This document shows, in pieces, positions 23,682 through 25,802 of a DNA stretch of 25,802 bases. The notes under the pieces are model-generated. The model saw nothing but the letters and a program-made list of their open reading frames with translations. It made no database searches and had not been told where the DNA came from. Each line of letters opens with the position of its first letter. Position 1 is the first letter of the stretch. The position numbers and the translations under genes were made by a program. This stretch comes from Oribacterium sp. (GTDB taxonomy: Bacteria > Bacillota_A > Clostridia > Lachnospirales > Lachnospiraceae): the NCBI GenBank assembly GCA_017940955.1, contig JAGAXP010000071.1:1-25802 (forward strand). Direction: 5' to 3'.

Positions 23682-24628
23682 TGATAAAAACTGTAGCAGA
23701 GGTAGCACTACCAGTTGATGAAGTTTTAAGAATAAAAAAAAGACGCATATTGCCGGATGGCTCTGAAAGTGTTCCGAAGCGAATAAGCATTGTTACAGGA
23801 ATACACGGAGATGAGCTTGAAGGGCAGTATGTATGCTTTGAGCTTGCAAGGCAGATAGAGGAAAACAAAAAGTGCCTTAAGGGAATAGTTGACATCTACC
23901 CTGCCATGAATCCACTTGGGATAGACTCGGTGACCCGAGGGATACCAGCTTTTGACCTTGATATGAACAGGATATTTCCGGGAAATACAGAAGGCAATAT
24001 GACAGAATTACTTGCTGCAAATATTTTAAAGGATGTATCAGGATCCGCTGTGGTGCTGGATATACATGCAAGTAATATTTATCTTACTGAGATTCCGCAG
24101 ATAAGAATCAACAGACTCCATAAAGAAGAACTTGTCCCACTTGCAAAGCACTGCAATGTTGATTTTGTCTGGATACATGAAGCAAGTACTGTTCTTGAGT
24201 CTACGTTTGCATACAGCCTAAACCATGCGGGAACACCATGCCTTGTTGTTGAGATGGGCGTTGGGATGCGTATAACAAAAGAGTACGGTGACCAGCTTGT
24301 GGATGGGATACTGGGGCTAATGCATTATATGGGAATGTGGACCGGAGAAACGAAAACACCAAGAAAGCCTATTGTTTCTGAGAATGCTGAAGATGTCTGT
24401 TTTCTCAATGCGGCATCAGGTGGGCTTTTTATCCCTGATGTGAAGCACTGGGAGAAACTTTGCAAGGGCGACAGGATTGGGAGGATTATTGATCCGCTTT
24501 CCGGGCAGGTTTTACAAAATGTTGAAAGTCCTGTAGACGGAATTCTTTTTACCATAAGAGAATATCCGATTGTTGATGAAGGATCGCTCATTGGCAGACT
24601 GCTTAAAAAGGAAGTCATGGCTGTATGA
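23681..24628 (+). CDS. M14-type aspartoacylase/desuccinylase-like hydrolase (active-site residues intact)
   Basis: A 315-residue protein of the succinylglutamate desuccinylase/aspartoacylase family, zinc hydrolases that remove acyl groups from N-acyl amino acids. Zinc ligands are visible: His42 and Glu45 in GIHGDELEG and His129 in LDIHASN. The substrate-binding DLDMNRIFPG and VEMGVGMRI blocks are also present, and the C-terminal beta domain shows GGLFIPDVKHW. It starts one base before the transglutaminase gene ends and overlaps the following paralogue by 4 bases, so the three are tightly coupled. It may trim an acyl or peptide group from the product of the ATP-grasp system. The substrate is unknown. 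Confidence 0.87.
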   Translation: MIKTVAEVALPVDEVLRIKKRRILPDGSESVPKRISIVTGIHGDELEGQYVCFELARQIEENKKCLKGIVDIYPAMNPLGIDSVTRGIPAFDLDMNRIFPGNTEGNMTELLAANILKDVSGSAVVLDIHASNIYLTEIPQIRINRLHKEELVPLAKHCNVDFVWIHEASTVLESTFAYSLNHAGTPCLVVEMGVGMRITKEYGDQLVDGILGLMHYMGMWTGETKTPRKPIVSENAEDVCFLNAASGGLFIPDVKHWEKLCKGDRIGRIIDPLSGQVLQNVESPVDGILFTIREYPIVDEGSLIGRLLKKEVMAV

Positions 24629-25545
24629 AAAAGAAGATTATTTATGAGATCAAAGGGCTGTACAGAGACAGTTTCAGAATAACAGGTTTTGAATTTGGAA
24701 AGGGCAAAAAGTCTCTATGCATTGTCGGAAGCATGCGGGGAAATGAAGTTCAGCAGTTATACTGTTGTTCCCAGCTTGTAAAAAAATTCAGGCAGCTTGA
24801 GGAAGAAAGACGAATCCGTCCGGATGTCAAAATTCTGATTATACCCTGCTGTAACCCATATTCGATTAATACGCAGAAGCGATTCTGGACTATTGATAAT
24901 ACTGACATAAACAGAATGTTCCCAGGGTATGACCTAGGGGAGACTACCCAGAGAATTGCCGACGGCATTTTTTCTCAGATAAAAGATTACGAGTATGGGA
25001 TTCAGTTTACATCATTTTACATGCCGGGTGAGTTTATACCACATGTGAGACTAATGGATGAAGGATATTCTGATGTTATAACGGCAATGAAGTTTGGAAT
25101 GCCTTACGTTGTAAAAAGAACTGTCAGACCGTATGATACGGCAACGCTGAACTATAACTGGCAGGTGTGGAACACAAAAGCATACAGCCTCTATACATCT
25201 ACAACAAGCAGGATTGATAAAAAGAGTGCCGGTCAGGCAGTGCTGTCTATTCTTAGATTCTGCAAAAGCGTTGGATTTGTAAAATACCAGGAAAATGGTG
25301 ATCACCCGTCAATAGTTATAAGTGATAAGGAGCTGATTAGTGTCAGAACTGCCAAATCAGGCATATTTGAACCGCTTGTAAAAGTGGGAGACAGTGTGGA
25401 TGAGGGGACTCCTCTTGCTGAGATCATAAATCCCTATGATGGTTCAGTAATGGAAACATTGTACGCGCCAAGAAGAGGTACGCTGTTCTTTATGCATTCT
25501 GACCCGATTACATATGCGGAAACAGCAGTGATAAAGATGGTATGA
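24625..25545 (+). CDS. M14 aspartoacylase-like paralogue lacking zinc-site histidines
   Basis: A 306-residue paralogue of the preceding protein with the same layout, including TDINRMFPG and a C-terminal GIFEPLVKVGDSV domain. The zinc-binding motif His-x-x-Glu has become MRGNEV: Arg38 replaces the histidine while Glu41 remains. The second histidine position (LDIHAS in the partner) reads IQFTSF, with Thr129. Both histidine ligands are therefore lost, and it is unlikely to be an active zinc hydrolase. Overlap with the active paralogue by ATGA suggests the two form a complex, with this one as regulatory or substrate-binding partner. It is the last gene of the operon. Confidence 0.82.
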   Translation: MKKKIIYEIKGLYRDSFRITGFEFGKGKKSLCIVGSMRGNEVQQLYCCSQLVKKFRQLEEERRIRPDVKILIIPCCNPYSINTQKRFWTIDNTDINRMFPGYDLGETTQRIADGIFSQIKDYEYGIQFTSFYMPGEFIPHVRLMDEGYSDVITAMKFGMPYVVKRTVRPYDTATLNYNWQVWNTKAYSLYTSTTSRIDKKSAGQAVLSILRFCKSVGFVKYQENGDHPSIVISDKELISVRTAKSGIFEPLVKVGDSVDEGTPLAEIINPYDGSVMETLYAPRRGTLFFMHSDPITYAETAVIKMV

Positions 25546-25665
25546 GATGTACTATTGATGGGGACTGAGATGATATGGTAAATTGGAAAATAATAGAATA
25601 AATGCAGGTAAACTGACAAAAAGGGGCCAATCCAGAACTCGTTGTGTATAAAAAGAGATAAAAAA

Positions 25666-25675
25666 TTGTATACAA
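25666..25675. promoter_or_regulatory. Second TTGTATACAA palindrome
   Basis: This is the identical 10-base palindrome found at 4621-4630. Here it lies just upstream of the -35 box and in the loop of a 7-base inverted repeat AAGAGAT (25653-25659)/ATCTCTT (25677-25683). That outer repeat may itself be part of an operator or a weak terminator of the ATP-grasp operon. Confidence 0.4.
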
Positions 25676-25681
25676 AATCTC

Positions 25682-25710
25682 TTGACATGTTTTTTATACA
25701 GGAGTAAACT
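25682..25710 (+). promoter_or_regulatory. Promoter leading out of the window
   Basis: TTGACA (25682-25687) and TAAACT (25705-25710) are 17 bases apart. The sequence after it carries ACAAAGGCGT, as in the two leader copies, so it likely drives a similarly regulated operon beyond the window's end. Confidence 0.6.
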
Positions 25711-25726
25711 TCATATTCATAAAGAC

Positions 25727-25763
25727 AAAGGCGTCTTAGAGAGTACTCTCTAAGGCGCTTTTT
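25727..25763 (+). terminator. Leader hairpin/terminator of the third promoter
   Basis: GCGTCTTAGAGAGT (25731-25744) is followed at once by its near-perfect complement ACTCTCTAAGGCGC (25745-25758), then TTTTT, with AAAG before it able to extend the stem. It sits about 15-20 bases after the predicted start, like hairpin 1 of the duplicated leaders. It may act as an attenuator. No gene is visible in the remaining 39 bases. Confidence 0.65.
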
Positions 25764-25802
25764 GCATATATGGGTGCATGATCCGCGGACTGCACATTTA
25801 TG

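Noticed and set aside
1..25802. CRISPR arrays, tRNA and rRNA genes, phage genes
   Set aside because: No regularly spaced direct repeats, cloverleaf-like sequence, rRNA-like stretch or phage structural gene was noticed in the window.

Overview
The window looks like chromosomal DNA of a low-to-moderate GC Firmicute, most likely a Lachnospiraceae/Clostridia member. The basis is strong GGAGG-type ribosome sites, TTGACA/TATAAT-type promoters, stacked genes with ATGA-type overlaps, and protein families typical of gut or rumen clostridia. This placement is inference; there is no rRNA or marker gene here.

Layout. (1) 1-4533: a plus-strand cluster of a RelA/SpoT-domain protein, an HPr-like protein interrupted by a frameshift at an A7 run, a GNAT acetyltransferase, glutamine-dependent NAD synthetase (nadE) and a class I glutamine amidotransferase. 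(2) 4534-6097: a promoter with a two-hairpin leader, then a FUSC-type membrane protein fused to a degenerate HAD domain. (3) 6098-20641: a catabolic island of about 14.5 kb. It holds a HutF-like amidohydrolase, urocanase (hutU), imidazolonepropionase (hutI), HutD, two-subunit aconitase X, a NitT/TauT-type ABC importer, a LarA-like racemase, a D-2-hydroxyacid dehydrogenase, a convergent RpiR regulator and an M20 amidase/carbamoylase. (4) 20642-25545: a second copy of the promoter and two-hairpin leader, then a circularly permuted ATP-grasp protein, alpha-E protein, transglutaminase-like protein and two M14 aspartoacylase-like proteins. (5) 25546-25802: a third, related promoter plus hairpin leading out of the window.

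How the genes may work together. The island encodes the lower histidine pathway (urocanate to imidazolonepropionate to formiminoglutamate) but no histidine ammonia-lyase. Instead it carries a hydro-lyase (aconitase X), a hydroxyacid racemase-like protein and a D-2-hydroxyacid dehydrogenase. A consistent but untested reading is that urocanate is made from an imported imidazole hydroxyacid such as imidazolelactate. The HutF-like deiminase and M20 hydrolase would finish the conversion to glutamate in place of the absent HutG. Both island promoters (before hutU and before the importer) are followed by strong terminator hairpins ahead of the first gene, which suggests attenuation. ATGAT/ATCAT inverted repeats lie at both -10 boxes and beside the RpiR gene.

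The island sits inside an older operon. The end of the FUSC gene at its left edge runs into a remnant of the ATP-grasp gene start. The right edge carries a 95% identical copy of the leader plus only the last part of the FUSC gene before the intact ATP-grasp gene. The duplicated leader keeps both hairpins through base changes that preserve pairing, so it is probably a functional RNA element. No gene-free gap exceeds 300 bases.
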